Positions 17,292-25,982 of a stretch of 57,822 nt of DNA are shown here, in pieces. A model generated the notes under the pieces. It was not told the origin of the DNA, searched no databases, and saw only the letters and a list, made by a program, of their open reading frames with translations. Numbering within the stretch: position 1 is the first letter of the stretch; the number at the start of each line of letters is the position of its first letter. Source of the DNA: AC-52 sp044870295 (lineage in GTDB: Bacteria > Actinomycetota > UBA4738); assembly GCA_044870295.1 (NCBI GenBank), contig JBIOYQ010000142.1:1-57822 (forward strand). The letters are read 5' to 3'. A program made the position numbers and the translations under genes.

Positions 17292-18449
17292 CTACAGGGA
17301 CTCGATGAACTCGGCGGCCCTGGCCCTGGCCCACCGGTCCGCCCTGGCCAGCGCCACCTCCGACACGACCGCGGCCGGGGTGTGTTCGTCGAGGACCCCT
17401 TCGACCGCTTCGGGGATCTGCACCAGCCGGATCTTGCCCTCCAGGAACGCCATGACCGCGACCTCATTGGCAGCGTTCAACGCCGCCGGATACGTGCTCC
17501 CCAGGCGCCCCGCGCGATACGCCAGGCCGACCGCGGGGAACGCTTCCCGGTCGAGCTCCTCGAACGTGAGTGTGCCGAGCTTCGCCAGGTTGAGGCCGGC
17601 GATGCCGGTGCCGAGCCGGTCAGGGAACGCCAGGGCGAGCTGGAGCGGCAGGCGCATGTCGTGCCCGGCGAGCTGGGCGATCATGCTGCCGTCGGCGAAC
17701 TCGGCGATGCCGTGGACGATCGACTCCGGATGCACCACCACGTCGATCAGCTTGTAGTCCAGCCCGAACAGGTAGTGCGCCTCGATCACCTCGAGCCCCT
17801 TGTTCATGAGCGTGGCCGAGTCGATGGTGATCTTCGGGCCCATGTTCCACGTGGGATGGGCCAGCGCCTCCTTCACGGACGCCCTCGACAGCTCCTCGCG
17901 GGTCCAGCCGCGGAAGGGTCCGCCGGACGCCGTGATGATCACGCGCTTGAGGTCGTCACGCCGTTCGCCTCGAAGGCACTGGGCCAGGGCGGAATGTTCG
18001 GAGTCGACCGGGACCAGGCGGTCGGGCTCGCCCTTGACCAGGTCCATGATCAGCTCGCCGCCGATCACCAGGGACTCCTTGTTGGCGAGCGCCAGCATCT
18101 TGCCGGACTGGAGCGCGGCCAGCGAGGGAACGAGGCCGACGGCGCCGACCATGGCGTTCAGGACCATGTCCGCCTCGGACTCCCGGGCCATGGTCTCCAT
18201 GGCCTCCGTCCCGGAGATGATCTCGACGCCGGGGAGCGACCCGACCTTGGCCCTGAGCTGGGCCGCCGCCGCGTCGTCGGCGATGGCCACCAGCGGCGGC
18301 ATGAACTCCCGGACCTGCCCGACCAGCAACTCGTGGCTGGTGCCGGCTCCCAGGCCAAGCACGCGGAACCTGTCCGGACTGCGCCGGACCACATCCAACG
18401 CCTGCGTCCCGATGGAGCCGGTTGAACCCAGGATCGCCAGCGACCGCAT
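17292..18449 (-). CDS. dxr: 1-deoxy-D-xylulose 5-phosphate reductoisomerase
   Basis: Second step of the MEP pathway: DXP to MEP with NADPH. About 385 residues from the ATG at 18449, where the NADPH motif SLAILGSTGSIGTQALDVV begins. Active-site segments present: ALANKESLVIGGE, PVDSEHSALAQCL, ITASGGPFRG and HPTWNMGPKITIDSATLMNK, covering the metal ligands and the substrate loop. The frame stays open to 18494 but without homologous sequence. It sits between cdsA and rseP. Confidence 0.97.
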   Translation of the reverse strand: MRSLAILGSTGSIGTQALDVVRRSPDRFRVLGLGAGTSHELLVGQVREFMPPLVAIADDAAAAQLRAKVGSLPGVEIISGTEAMETMARESEADMVLNAMVGAVGLVPSLAALQSGKMLALANKESLVIGGELIMDLVKGEPDRLVPVDSEHSALAQCLRGERRDDLKRVIITASGGPFRGWTREELSRASVKEALAHPTWNMGPKITIDSATLMNKGLEVIEAHYLFGLDYKLIDVVVHPESIVHGIAEFADGSMIAQLAGHDMRLPLQLALAFPDRLGTGIAGLNLAKLGTLTFEELDREAFPAVGLAYRAGRLGSTYPAALNAANEVAVMAFLEGKIRLVQIPEAVEGVLDEHTPAAVVSEVALARADRWARARAAEFIESL

Positions 18450-18524
18450 GTCTCTAGAGGTTACCCCCCCACCTCGCGTTTGGTCCGCAACCATGCAGAA
18501 GTTCAGGCTTTCGACGGGGCTTGC

Positions 18525-20300
18525 CTAAAAGACCAATCGGATGTAATAGAAGGCCGCGGGCGCGACCAGCAGGACCGAGTCGATCCGGTCGAAGACCCCG
18601 CCGTGGCCGGGCAGCAACGAGCCCATGTCCTTGACCCCGAGATCGCGCTTGATCAGGGATTCGATCAGGTCGCCCATGGGGGCGAACACGGCGATCACAA
18701 TGAACAGACCGATGGCCTGGGTCACGGAGAAGTAATCCAGCACGGACGGGATGACGGCCAGAGACGAGATGAAGGTGACGGCGGTCGCCCCGGCCAACCC
18801 CTCCCATGACTTGCGTGGACTGATCGTCGGCGCGAGTGGCCTGCTTCCCCAGAACGACCCGAAGATGAACGCCCAGATGTCGTACCAGAAGGTCAGGCCG
18901 ATCACCGTCAACATGAGCGCCCGCCCCGAATCGGGCTGGGCCAGCAGGAGGAAGACGTAGCAGGCCAGCGCGGGGCCGTACAGCACTCCGAGCATCGTGC
19001 TGCCCACGTTGTTGATGAGGTTTTCGCGCGCCTTCAACGGCGCGGCCATGTACCACAGGAACGCCAGGAAGGCCCCGAGCACGACGAAGAAGGCGATGGC
19101 GGGCTCGCCCTTGCGGTACGCGCCGGCCATCATGAACCCGCCGATCACGAGGCCGAGGGCCGTGGCCGGCTGGTGGCCCTTGCGTCGCATGGTCGCGTAC
19201 AGCTCGGCCTGTCCCAGGAGGACCGCCCCGCCCGCCACCACCACGAACGCCGCCTTGGCGATCAGGAGCGCGATGAGCGCCACGAACGCCAGCACGGCCG
19301 CGGTGATGACCGCCGCGGACAGGTTGCGGGCCGGACCGGGTGCCTGCGGCGGCGCCGTCTCCGTCATGAGCGGCCGCGATGTGGGCTCCTCCCACGTGGG
19401 CCCGGTCAGGGACTCGGGAGCCCCCACCCGGACGGTGCGCGGCCCGGACGGCTCGTCGAGGTCGCTCAGCAGGTCGGCTTCGACCTGCGATGGTTGCTCG
19501 GCGTCCCGGAACTCCTCGGCAAGTTGATCGGCGGCAGCCTCGACTTCGGCGATAGAGGGCTCGGGCCACTCCGCTTCGGCGGACGCCGGTTCCTCTGCGT
19601 CGGCGTAGGTCGGCTCAAGCTCCTCCGCCCCCGACGTCACCGGCTCATCGGATGGCTCGACCGTCGGCTCCTGTTCCTCCGGCGCCACGGACTCGTCACG
19701 CGGGCCCGGCAGATCTCGATACTCCGGTGGGGCCTTTCGCATGTCGTCGAGGGTCAGTTCGTGTCCACCGCCCGGCTCGAGCCACTCGGGCCGGTCAGTC
19801 GGCTCCTCGTCGTAGCCGAACATGCTCTCGTCCGCCGTGGTCTCGGGCGTCTCGGCTTCGTCCCCGAGCACGTCTCCCGCTTCCTCGCCCTCGCCTTCAC
19901 CCAGGACATCGCGAAGGCGACTCCACTCCTCGCCGGTCATCTCGGCGGTGGGAGGTTCGGAGGGCGCCGCCGGCGCGGAGGCTGGGGCCTCTTCTTCCCG
20001 CTCTTCGGGTTCGATCCCCGAGGTCTCGTCTTCGGGACGCTCGTCGCCGGTGGTCAGGGACTCGATGTCGGGACGCCAGTCCGACGGCAACAGCTCTTCG
20101 GCCTCGCCACCCGTCGCCTCGTCCAGGCGGGAGGGTTCCTCGGACCCGGCCTGCTGCTCCGGCCGTGACTCTTCCTCCTCGGCCCGGCGGCGCCGGGCCT
20201 GGGGGTCGGGTGCGAAGAACCGGTCGAGGTCGTCGAAGAGATCGTCGAAGGCGTCGCCGCGCTCTTCGGGACCGGCAGGGTCCTGGCCTTCGCGTTCCAT
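18525..20300 (-). CDS. cdsA: Phosphatidate cytidylyltransferase CdsA with long acidic N-terminal extension
   Basis: Makes CDP-diacylglycerol from phosphatidate and CTP in the membrane. Residues ~325-591 form the enzyme: about eight TM segments and the complete CDS signature SLIKRDLGVKDMGSLLPGHG followed by GVFDRID. The first ~310 residues are a hydrophilic, strongly acidic, Pro/Glu/Ser-rich region (repeated EE, EP and DE blocks) with no recognised domain; CdsA is usually ~270-310 residues in total. The ATG overlaps the frr stop by one base, supporting the long reading. A later internal start cannot be excluded, but no clear one with a ribosome site was seen. Confidence 0.93.
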   Translation of the reverse strand: MEREGQDPAGPEERGDAFDDLFDDLDRFFAPDPQARRRRAEEEESRPEQQAGSEEPSRLDEATGGEAEELLPSDWRPDIESLTTGDERPEDETSGIEPEEREEEAPASAPAAPSEPPTAEMTGEEWSRLRDVLGEGEGEEAGDVLGDEAETPETTADESMFGYDEEPTDRPEWLEPGGGHELTLDDMRKAPPEYRDLPGPRDESVAPEEQEPTVEPSDEPVTSGAEELEPTYADAEEPASAEAEWPEPSIAEVEAAADQLAEEFRDAEQPSQVEADLLSDLDEPSGPRTVRVGAPESLTGPTWEEPTSRPLMTETAPPQAPGPARNLSAAVITAAVLAFVALIALLIAKAAFVVVAGGAVLLGQAELYATMRRKGHQPATALGLVIGGFMMAGAYRKGEPAIAFFVVLGAFLAFLWYMAAPLKARENLINNVGSTMLGVLYGPALACYVFLLLAQPDSGRALMLTVIGLTFWYDIWAFIFGSFWGSRPLAPTISPRKSWEGLAGATAVTFISSLAVIPSVLDYFSVTQAIGLFIVIAVFAPMGDLIESLIKRDLGVKDMGSLLPGHGGVFDRIDSVLLVAPAAFYYIRLVF

Positions 20301-20860
20301 CAGACTTCCGACAACTCCTTCTCCTTGTGCTCCAGGAGCGAGTCGATCTCCGCGATGAATTGATCCGTCAGGCGCTGGAGGTCCTTCTCGGACCGACGAA
20401 GGTCGTCCTCGGAGATGGTGTGTTCGCGCTCCAGTCGCTCGAGGGTCTCCTTGGCGTGCCGCCGTACGTTGCGGACCGAGATGCGTCCCTCCTCCGCTCG
20501 ATCCCTGGCCAGCTTGATCAGCTCCTTGCGGCGCTCCTGTGTGAGCGCCGGAAAGCTCAGGCGGATCACGGTGCCGTCGCTGGACGGCGTCAGGCCGAGG
20601 TCCGAGGACATGATGGCCCGCTCCATGCCGGCGATGGCGTTGCGGTCGTGCGGTTGGATCACCAGCATGCGCGGCTCGGGCACCGAGAACGAGGCCAGCT
20701 CGCGGATGGAGACCTGCGTGCCGTAGTAGTCGACCGTCAGGCGGTCGAGCAGCTTCGGGTTGGCCCGCCCGGTCCGGATGGACCCGAGGTCGTCCTGCGC
20801 GACGGAGACGGCACCCCGCATCTTCTGCTCGGCATCCTTCAACGTCTCGGGGGCGGTCAT
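20300..20860 (-). CDS. frr: Ribosome recycling factor
   Basis: Splits post-termination ribosomes together with EF-G. The 186 residues match the family length throughout. Visible motifs: the N-terminal helix KDAEQKMRGAVSVAQDDLGSIRTGRANPKLLD, then the compact domain II (GTQVSIRELASFSVPEPRMLVIQP), and the C-terminal helices ending SLLEHKEKELSEV. ATG at 20860, about 95 bases after pyrH. Confidence 0.97.
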   Translation of the reverse strand: MTAPETLKDAEQKMRGAVSVAQDDLGSIRTGRANPKLLDRLTVDYYGTQVSIRELASFSVPEPRMLVIQPHDRNAIAGMERAIMSSDLGLTPSSDGTVIRLSFPALTQERRKELIKLARDRAEEGRISVRNVRRHAKETLERLEREHTISEDDLRRSEKDLQRLTDQFIAEIDSLLEHKEKELSEV

Positions 20861-20954
20861 GGAGCCACGGCGTCCTTTCCTGATGTGATCGTTCGAGGGT
20901 ACCGGGCCAAGAGCCTACTCACTGGCCGAGAGGCGTGCGACCCCCCGAGAGGTG

Positions 20955-21680
20955 TCACGCGCTCCCGTGGACGAGCGTACCGATGGGTTCTCCGAGGAGG
21001 GCGCGCTTGATGTTGCCTTCCTTCCGGAAGTCGAACACCAGGATCGGCAGATCGTGGCTCATGGCGAGCGAGATGGCGGTGGCGTCCATGACGGTCAGAC
21101 CCAGGTTGAGCACCTCGAGGTATTCCAGCGTCTCGAACTTGACGGCGTCGGGGTTCAGCTTGGGGTCCGAGTCGTACACACCATCGACCTTGGTCCCCTT
21201 CAAGATGGCTTCGGCCTTCAGCTCGAGGGCCCGCTGGGCCGCGGTGGTGTCGGTGGAGAAGAATGGCGCGCCGAGGCCCGCCGCGAAGATGACCACGCGC
21301 CCCTTCTCGAGGTGGCGGATGGCCCGGAGCGGGATGTAGGGCTCGGCGATCTGGGCCATCTGGATGGCGGTCTGGACCCGCGTCGGCACGCCCTGCTGCT
21401 CGAGCGCGTCCTGCAGGGCGAGCGCGTTCATGACGGTGGCGAGCATGCCGATGTAGTCGGCCCGTGCCCGGTCCATGCCCGGCGCCTGGCGCCCTCGCCA
21501 GATGTTCCCGCCTCCGACCACGATGGCCACCTGAACGCCCATGGCCACGATGTCCCGCAGCTGGGAGGCCAGCAGCATGGTGGACTGCTCCGAGATGCCG
21601 AATTCCTCCCCGGGAGGAGAGAAGGCGTCGCCGGACAGCTTCAGCAGGATGCGCCGGTAGGTCGGTTCGGGTTGGTCCAC
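20955..21680 (-). CDS. pyrH: UMP kinase
   Basis: Phosphorylates UMP to UDP; a hexameric amino-acid-kinase-fold enzyme regulated by GTP and UTP. The 241 residues include YRRILLKLSGDAF at the N-terminus, VAIVVGGGNIWRG, ARADYIGMLATVMNALALQDAL, and DTTAAQRALELKAEAILKGTKVDGVYDSDP. It starts 6 bases after tsf, the common rpsB-tsf-pyrH-frr order. Confidence 0.97.
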   Translation of the reverse strand: MDQPEPTYRRILLKLSGDAFSPPGEEFGISEQSTMLLASQLRDIVAMGVQVAIVVGGGNIWRGRQAPGMDRARADYIGMLATVMNALALQDALEQQGVPTRVQTAIQMAQIAEPYIPLRAIRHLEKGRVVIFAAGLGAPFFSTDTTAAQRALELKAEAILKGTKVDGVYDSDPKLNPDAVKFETLEYLEVLNLGLTVMDATAISLAMSHDLPILVFDFRKEGNIKRALLGEPIGTLVHGSA

Positions 21681-21686
21681 CTAGGA

Positions 21687-22301
21687 TCAGGCCTCTTCTC
21701 CCAGCTTGAACCGGGAGAACCGCCGGATCACCACATTCTCGCCGACCTTCGCCGCGACCTCCTGGACCAGGTCCTTTATCTTCTTCGAGTCCTCGCGGAT
21801 GTAAGGCTGGTCCAGCAGGACCGTCTCGGTGAAGAAGGCCTCCAGCTTCCCGTCGACGATCCGCTGGATCACGTTGTCGGGCTTGCCCGAGCTGCGGGCC
21901 TGCTCCTCGTAGATCTTGCGCTCGCCGTCGATCACGTCGCTGGGGACGTCGTCACGGCTGATCCACCTGGGGTCGCGGGCCGTGATCTGCATGGCGACTT
22001 CGCGAGCCAGCCGGCGGAAGTCTTCCGTCCGGGCCACGAAGTCCGTCTCGCAGTTCACCTCGACCATGGCTCCGATCCTGCGGTCCTCGCCGTGGATGTA
22101 GGCGTCGATCACGCCCTGCGAGGCCCGGCGCCCTTCACGCTTACGGGCGTCGGCCTGCCCGCGCTCGCGAAGGAGCACGCGGGCGCGCTCCAGGTCGCCG
22201 CCCGATTCCACCAGGGCGCGCTTGCAGTCCATCATCCCGGCGCCGGTCTCCTCGCGAAGCCGCCTCACGGCGTCGGCGGGGATGCTCACTGGGTCCGTCA
22301 T
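21687..22301 (-). CDS. tsf: Translation elongation factor Ts
   Basis: Guanine nucleotide exchange factor for EF-Tu. 204 residues from the ATG at 22301, the short form also seen in other bacteria. The UBA-like N-terminus AVRRLREETGAGMMDCKRAL and the family signature EVNCETDFVARTEDF are present, with a C-terminal LVQEVAAKVGENVVIRRFSRF. It begins 10 bases after the rpsB stop. Confidence 0.97.
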   Translation of the reverse strand: MTDPVSIPADAVRRLREETGAGMMDCKRALVESGGDLERARVLLRERGQADARKREGRRASQGVIDAYIHGEDRRIGAMVEVNCETDFVARTEDFRRLAREVAMQITARDPRWISRDDVPSDVIDGERKIYEEQARSSGKPDNVIQRIVDGKLEAFFTETVLLDQPYIREDSKKIKDLVQEVAAKVGENVVIRRFSRFKLGEEA

Positions 22302-22311
22302 GTGGTTGGCC

Positions 22312-23358
22312 TCATTCCTTCGCGTCGTCGTTGTGGTCTTCGTCGTCGCTGGTTCGGGCGACGGCGGGCTCGGGGGCGGGGCGCTGCTCGTCGGCCGCCT
22401 CCTGGACCGCGTCCGGCTCGGCCTCGACGGCGTCGGCGTCCGTCGCGCCCGAGGCGGCCGTGTGGATGGCGGCGTCCTCCTCACCGTCGCCGGCGCCCTC
22501 CGCAGCTTCGGCGGCGGCGCCCTCCTCGAGCGTGGCTCCGAAGAACGCCTTCTCCTCCTCGGAGAGCTGGACGGACGACCGGTGGACTTCCACGGCTTCC
22601 TCGGTCTCGACGGCGCTCACCGCCGGCTCGGGCTCGAACTCCGGCTCGAACGTCTGGGCCGCAACACCCTTGTAGGCGAGGTACTGGCCCTCCTGCACGG
22701 CGTCGGCGATCACCTTGGTCACCAGGGCACAGGACCGGATGGCGTCGTCGTTCCCGGGGATGACGAAGTCGACCTCGTCGGGGTCGCAGTTGGTGTCCAC
22801 GATGGCGACCACGGGGATGCCCAGCTTGCGGGCTTCCTTGACCGCGATGTGCTCGCGCTTGGTGTCGATCACGTACACGGCCTTGGGCAGCGCCTCCATG
22901 TCCTGGATGCCCGCCAGGTTGCGCTCGAGCTTCTCCTTCTCGTGCCGGAGCTTGAGGACCTCCTTCTTCGGAAGGAAGTCGAACGCGCCCGAGCGCTCCA
23001 TCTCGCGAAGCTCCTTGAGGCGCTTCAGCCGGCCGTGGATGGTCTGGAAGTTGGTCAGCATGCCCCCGAGCCAGCGCGTGTTGACGAACGGCATGCCAAC
23101 CCTGCCGGCCTGCTCCTGGACGATCTCCTGGGCCTGCTTCTTGGTCCCCACGAACAGGACCGTGCCGCCCTGCCGGCCCACATCGAGCAGGAAGTCATAG
23201 GTTTCGTTGAGGGCGTCGAGCGTCTTCTCGAGATCGATGATGTAGATGCCGGAGCGCTCACCGAAGATGAATCGGCGCATCTTCGGGTTCCACCGCCGGG
23301 TTTGATGGCCGAAGTGGACGCCGGCCTCGAGCAGCTCGCGCCGGGTGGCGACGGGCAT
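22312..23358 (-). CDS. rpsB: 30S ribosomal protein S2 with acidic C-terminal extension
   Basis: S2 binds the 30S head-body junction late in assembly. The first ~235 residues are canonical: RELLEAGVHFGHQTRRWNPK, FVGTKKQAQEIVQEQA, FVNTRWLGGMLTNFQTI and PVVAIVDTNCDPDEVDFVIPGNDDA. A further ~110 residues rich in Glu, Ala and Asp extend the protein to 348, well beyond the usual 230-260. ATG at 23358 with AAGGGGG upstream; the frame to 23475 is rejected as leader. Some actinobacterial S2 proteins also have acidic tails. Confidence 0.95.
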   Translation of the reverse strand: MPVATRRELLEAGVHFGHQTRRWNPKMRRFIFGERSGIYIIDLEKTLDALNETYDFLLDVGRQGGTVLFVGTKKQAQEIVQEQAGRVGMPFVNTRWLGGMLTNFQTIHGRLKRLKELREMERSGAFDFLPKKEVLKLRHEKEKLERNLAGIQDMEALPKAVYVIDTKREHIAVKEARKLGIPVVAIVDTNCDPDEVDFVIPGNDDAIRSCALVTKVIADAVQEGQYLAYKGVAAQTFEPEFEPEPAVSAVETEEAVEVHRSSVQLSEEEKAFFGATLEEGAAAEAAEGAGDGEEDAAIHTAASGATDADAVEAEPDAVQEAADEQRPAPEPAVARTSDDEDHNDDAKE

Positions 23359-23529
23359 CTTCGTGTTCCCCCTTTCGGTTTTTTTGGTCTGCCTCCGCCC
23401 GGTTCTTTCCGGCCGCGGCCCGCAGGGCGGGACCCCGTGGCCGGTCCCCAGACGTGTGGATTGGCCGAGCGTCAACCCGACCTGGGTCCGAGTTTAACAG
23501 GGGGACCCTTCAGCGCGGGAGACGGGCTC
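23359..23529 (-). promoter_or_regulatory. rpsB 5' leader and promoter region
   Basis: A 171-base gap upstream of rpsB. On the minus strand it contains a possible -10 TAAACT (23491-23496) and a TTGACG downstream of it. Further on is a 6-bp inverted repeat (GGGACC/GGTCCC) and GC-rich complementary runs near 23400-23450 that could form leader structure. Autoregulation by S2 is possible from general knowledge; the sequence does not show a recognised motif. Confidence 0.35.
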
Positions 23530-24609
23530 CTACCTGAGCGGAGCGGGGGCTCGTTGCGGCCGGGCCCCGTTCCGTTGGCCGTCCGCCGCGAGCGCATGTT
23601 CACGGACCACCAGCCACCGGTAGGTGAAGGTGGCGAGGGCGATCATGTGGAGGAAGGACACGAACAGCACGAACAGCCACGTCGCCACGCTGGGGGTGGC
23701 GGCCGCGACGGGGCTGGGAGGTGCGAAGACCGAGACCATCAGGGACAGGGCCACGTAGGACGCCGTCGCCACCAGGTGCTTGGGCCCGGGGAGCCTTGCG
23801 GCCTTTACAGCGAGCAGATACCCCCCGCGGAGCCCGGTCCGCTCGGTGATGACGGCGATCGGGGCGAACACGAAGAAGTACAGACCGGCCAGGAGCCCAC
23901 CGATCGCGGCGAACTGGCCGAGGAGCCCGACCGCCAGGAACAGCGTGACGATGGCCAGGGCGAAGAAGCCCGCTTCGACGCCGACCAACGGGCCGAAGGA
24001 TCCGGCCATCCGGCGGAGCGCCGCCCTGGCCTCGCCGGTCCATCCTCTCCCCGGCTGATCCGGCCCCGCGGGATCGCCGCGATCGCCGTCCCGATCGAGG
24101 CGTTGCAGGATCAGGGAGATCCAGAAACCCATGAGGGCCGCGCGCACGACGATCAGCCCGACGGCCAGGGCTATTCCCTTGATGGGGGACGACGCTCCTC
24201 CGGCCAGCAGCACCTGGATGTCGAGGAACAGGGTATGCATGGGCGGAAGCGACACCAGCATGCCCATGAACCCCGGGGTCGCGGCCAGCACGACGCCGAA
24301 GGCCGCGAACGCCGACCACAGCGCGAGGACGGCGAGGAACGACGAGATCACCAGGAGGGGGGACCCGCCGACCACCCGAAGGCCACGAGCCACCGTCACG
24401 AACAGTGGTGGATGGATCCACGGTTGGCTCGCCCGTGTTCGCGTCCGCGCCGCCCTGGTCGCCCGGCCGGTCGACCGAGATGCAGCCGCGGCCCCGCGAG
24501 ACCCCTTCCTTCCTTCGGCTTGGGATGGCGGCCGCTCATGACCGTTCGACGCCTCTACGGGCTGTTGACGCAGCGGGGCCGGGCGCTTGCGGCGCTTCTT
24601 CTTGGTCAC
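23530..24609 (-). CDS. Multi-pass membrane protein with basic N-terminal tail, function unknown
   Basis: 359 residues. The first ~65 are basic and low-complexity (Lys/Arg/Ala-rich, KKKRRKRPAP start), then about six hydrophobic segments (LLVISSFLAVLALWSAFAAF, IALAVGLIVVRAALMGFWI, ALAIVTLFLAVGLLGQFAAI, LLAGLYFFVFAPIAV, ASYVALSLMVSVFAPP, TWLFVLFVSFLHMIALATF). No catalytic motif. The GTG at 24609 overlaps the PQQ-propeller gene stop as GTGA, so the two products are probably made together and may form a complex. The open frame extends upstream to 25143 only as a shadow. Confidence 0.82.
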   Translation of the reverse strand: MTKKKRRKRPAPLRQQPVEASNGHERPPSQAEGRKGSRGAAAASRSTGRATRAARTRTRASQPWIHPPLFVTVARGLRVVGGSPLLVISSFLAVLALWSAFAAFGVVLAATPGFMGMLVSLPPMHTLFLDIQVLLAGGASSPIKGIALAVGLIVVRAALMGFWISLILQRLDRDGDRGDPAGPDQPGRGWTGEARAALRRMAGSFGPLVGVEAGFFALAIVTLFLAVGLLGQFAAIGGLLAGLYFFVFAPIAVITERTGLRGGYLLAVKAARLPGPKHLVATASYVALSLMVSVFAPPSPVAAATPSVATWLFVLFVSFLHMIALATFTYRWLVVREHALAADGQRNGARPQRAPAPLR

Positions 24610-25982
24610 GCTTCGGTCTCCTCCTCGCCCCGGCCCGGCCGGTCGTTCGGTGAAAGCTTGAAGACGAACCGGAACAGCAGGACCAGCACGATGGTCAGCA
24701 CCAGGAACGCGCCCGCGTAGTTCACCAGTGCAGCGCCGGGATCGAGCTCGGTCGGGGAGGGTTCGTCCAGGAGCTGCCCGCTGGGATCCGATCCGAACGC
24801 GAGCAGTCCCCCTGGTCCGCTGGCGATGGGGGCCAGCAGGAGGTCGCCCGATGGAGCCAGGGCCCCGACCTGCCCGGGCACGATGCCGCGCCACACCAGG
24901 TGAGCGGACTCGATGTCGATGCCGGCGATGAAGCCGTCGTCGAGCCCCACGTACACCGTCGATCCGGCCACGAGGGGGGCGCTCCACGAGGCTCGGGACG
25001 GGAATCGGAACTCCCATCGCGTCTCGCCGGTCCCCGCGTCCAAGCGATAGATCCCTCCTGCCTCGTCCAGCAGATACACACTCCCTCCGGCAATGGCCGG
25101 TGCGGTGCGAAAGCTGAACGGCGCTCGAACCAACCGGCTCCACCGCTCCGCACCCGTGTTCTGGTCGAAGGCCCTGACGACGTCGTCACCGAACCCCACG
25201 TAGACCGAGCCTCCGAACACACTCGGAGAGGTCGGTCCGAGCGCGGGGCGCGGCTGCTCGAACCGCCAGCGTGAGCGCCCGGTCGCGGCATCCAGGGCAG
25301 CAAGCGTGACGTCGCCGACCGTCTCCGACTCGCTCACCACGAAGACCTTCCCGCCGTCGACCGCGGGCGTGGCGTCCACGCTCCCGGCCGTCCGTACCTT
25401 CCACGCCAACGTACCGGTGACGACGTCGGCCGCATACACGAACCCGTTCCGCGACCCGACGTAGACGCGGCCGTCTTCGATCGTCGGCGAACCTCGGGCG
25501 ATGTCCCCCAACGGAAGGGTCCAGAGCCGGGATCGCGATACCAGGTCGATCGCCACCAGCACGGTCTTCGGGGCCGACGCGCCCTCGGTCATGACCAGCA
25601 GGCCACCGGTGCCTGCTGACGGATCGATGGCCGGTGCGGCCACCGGTCCTCCTGCTCGAGGTACCGTCCACAACACCCTGCCGTCGGCCGGATCGACCGC
25701 GATCACCTGCGTGGCCGCTACCGAAACGGCGAGGCCGGGAACCACCGCGATGGCCCCGACCCGGGCATCGCCCTCGGGTCGGGCTCGCCAGACCTGCTTC
25801 AGCGGCGGAGCGATGGCGACGGCAGCCTGGCCGAGATGGCCCGGACCTCCCTGGAGCATGGGCCAGGTGGACGATCCTTCCTGGGCCGACGCTGGAGAAA
25901 GCGTCGAGCCGGCCAGCGTCGCCATCAGGAGGATGGCGAAACGGTTCAGCGGCGTCCCATGGGTTGTGCTCCGAGTGGCCAA
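24606..25982 (-). CDS. Membrane-anchored PQQ-type beta-propeller protein
   Basis: 458 residues. A signal peptide (FAILLMATLAGSTLSPASAQ) leads to a chain of WD40-like PQQ repeats (~60-400) such as QVIAVDPADGRVLWTV, FVYAADVVTGTLAWKV, ALDAATGRSRWRF, VRAFDQNTGAERWSR, IYRLDAGTGETRWEF and IAGIDIESAHLVWRG. A C-terminal TM segment (YAGAFLVLTIVLVLLFRFVF) and a short charged tail follow. It is probably an extracytoplasmic, membrane-tethered propeller. There is no evidence of PQQ binding or dehydrogenase activity. Its 5' end overlaps the M23-like gene by 37 bases; its 3' end couples to the membrane-protein gene. Confidence 0.88.
   Translation of the reverse strand: MATRSTTHGTPLNRFAILLMATLAGSTLSPASAQEGSSTWPMLQGGPGHLGQAAVAIAPPLKQVWRARPEGDARVGAIAVVPGLAVSVAATQVIAVDPADGRVLWTVPRAGGPVAAPAIDPSAGTGGLLVMTEGASAPKTVLVAIDLVSRSRLWTLPLGDIARGSPTIEDGRVYVGSRNGFVYAADVVTGTLAWKVRTAGSVDATPAVDGGKVFVVSESETVGDVTLAALDAATGRSRWRFEQPRPALGPTSPSVFGGSVYVGFGDDVVRAFDQNTGAERWSRLVRAPFSFRTAPAIAGGSVYLLDEAGGIYRLDAGTGETRWEFRFPSRASWSAPLVAGSTVYVGLDDGFIAGIDIESAHLVWRGIVPGQVGALAPSGDLLLAPIASGPGGLLAFGSDPSGQLLDEPSPTELDPGAALVNYAGAFLVLTIVLVLLFRFVFKLSPNDRPGRGEEETEA

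Noticed and set aside
20952..22763. 603-codon plus-strand frame opposite pyrH, tsf and rpsB
   Set aside because: Antisense shadow; Arg/His/Gly-rich translation without domain features.
22222..24720. 832-codon plus-strand frame
   Set aside because: Crosses several real minus genes, including rpsB and a membrane protein; low-complexity translation.
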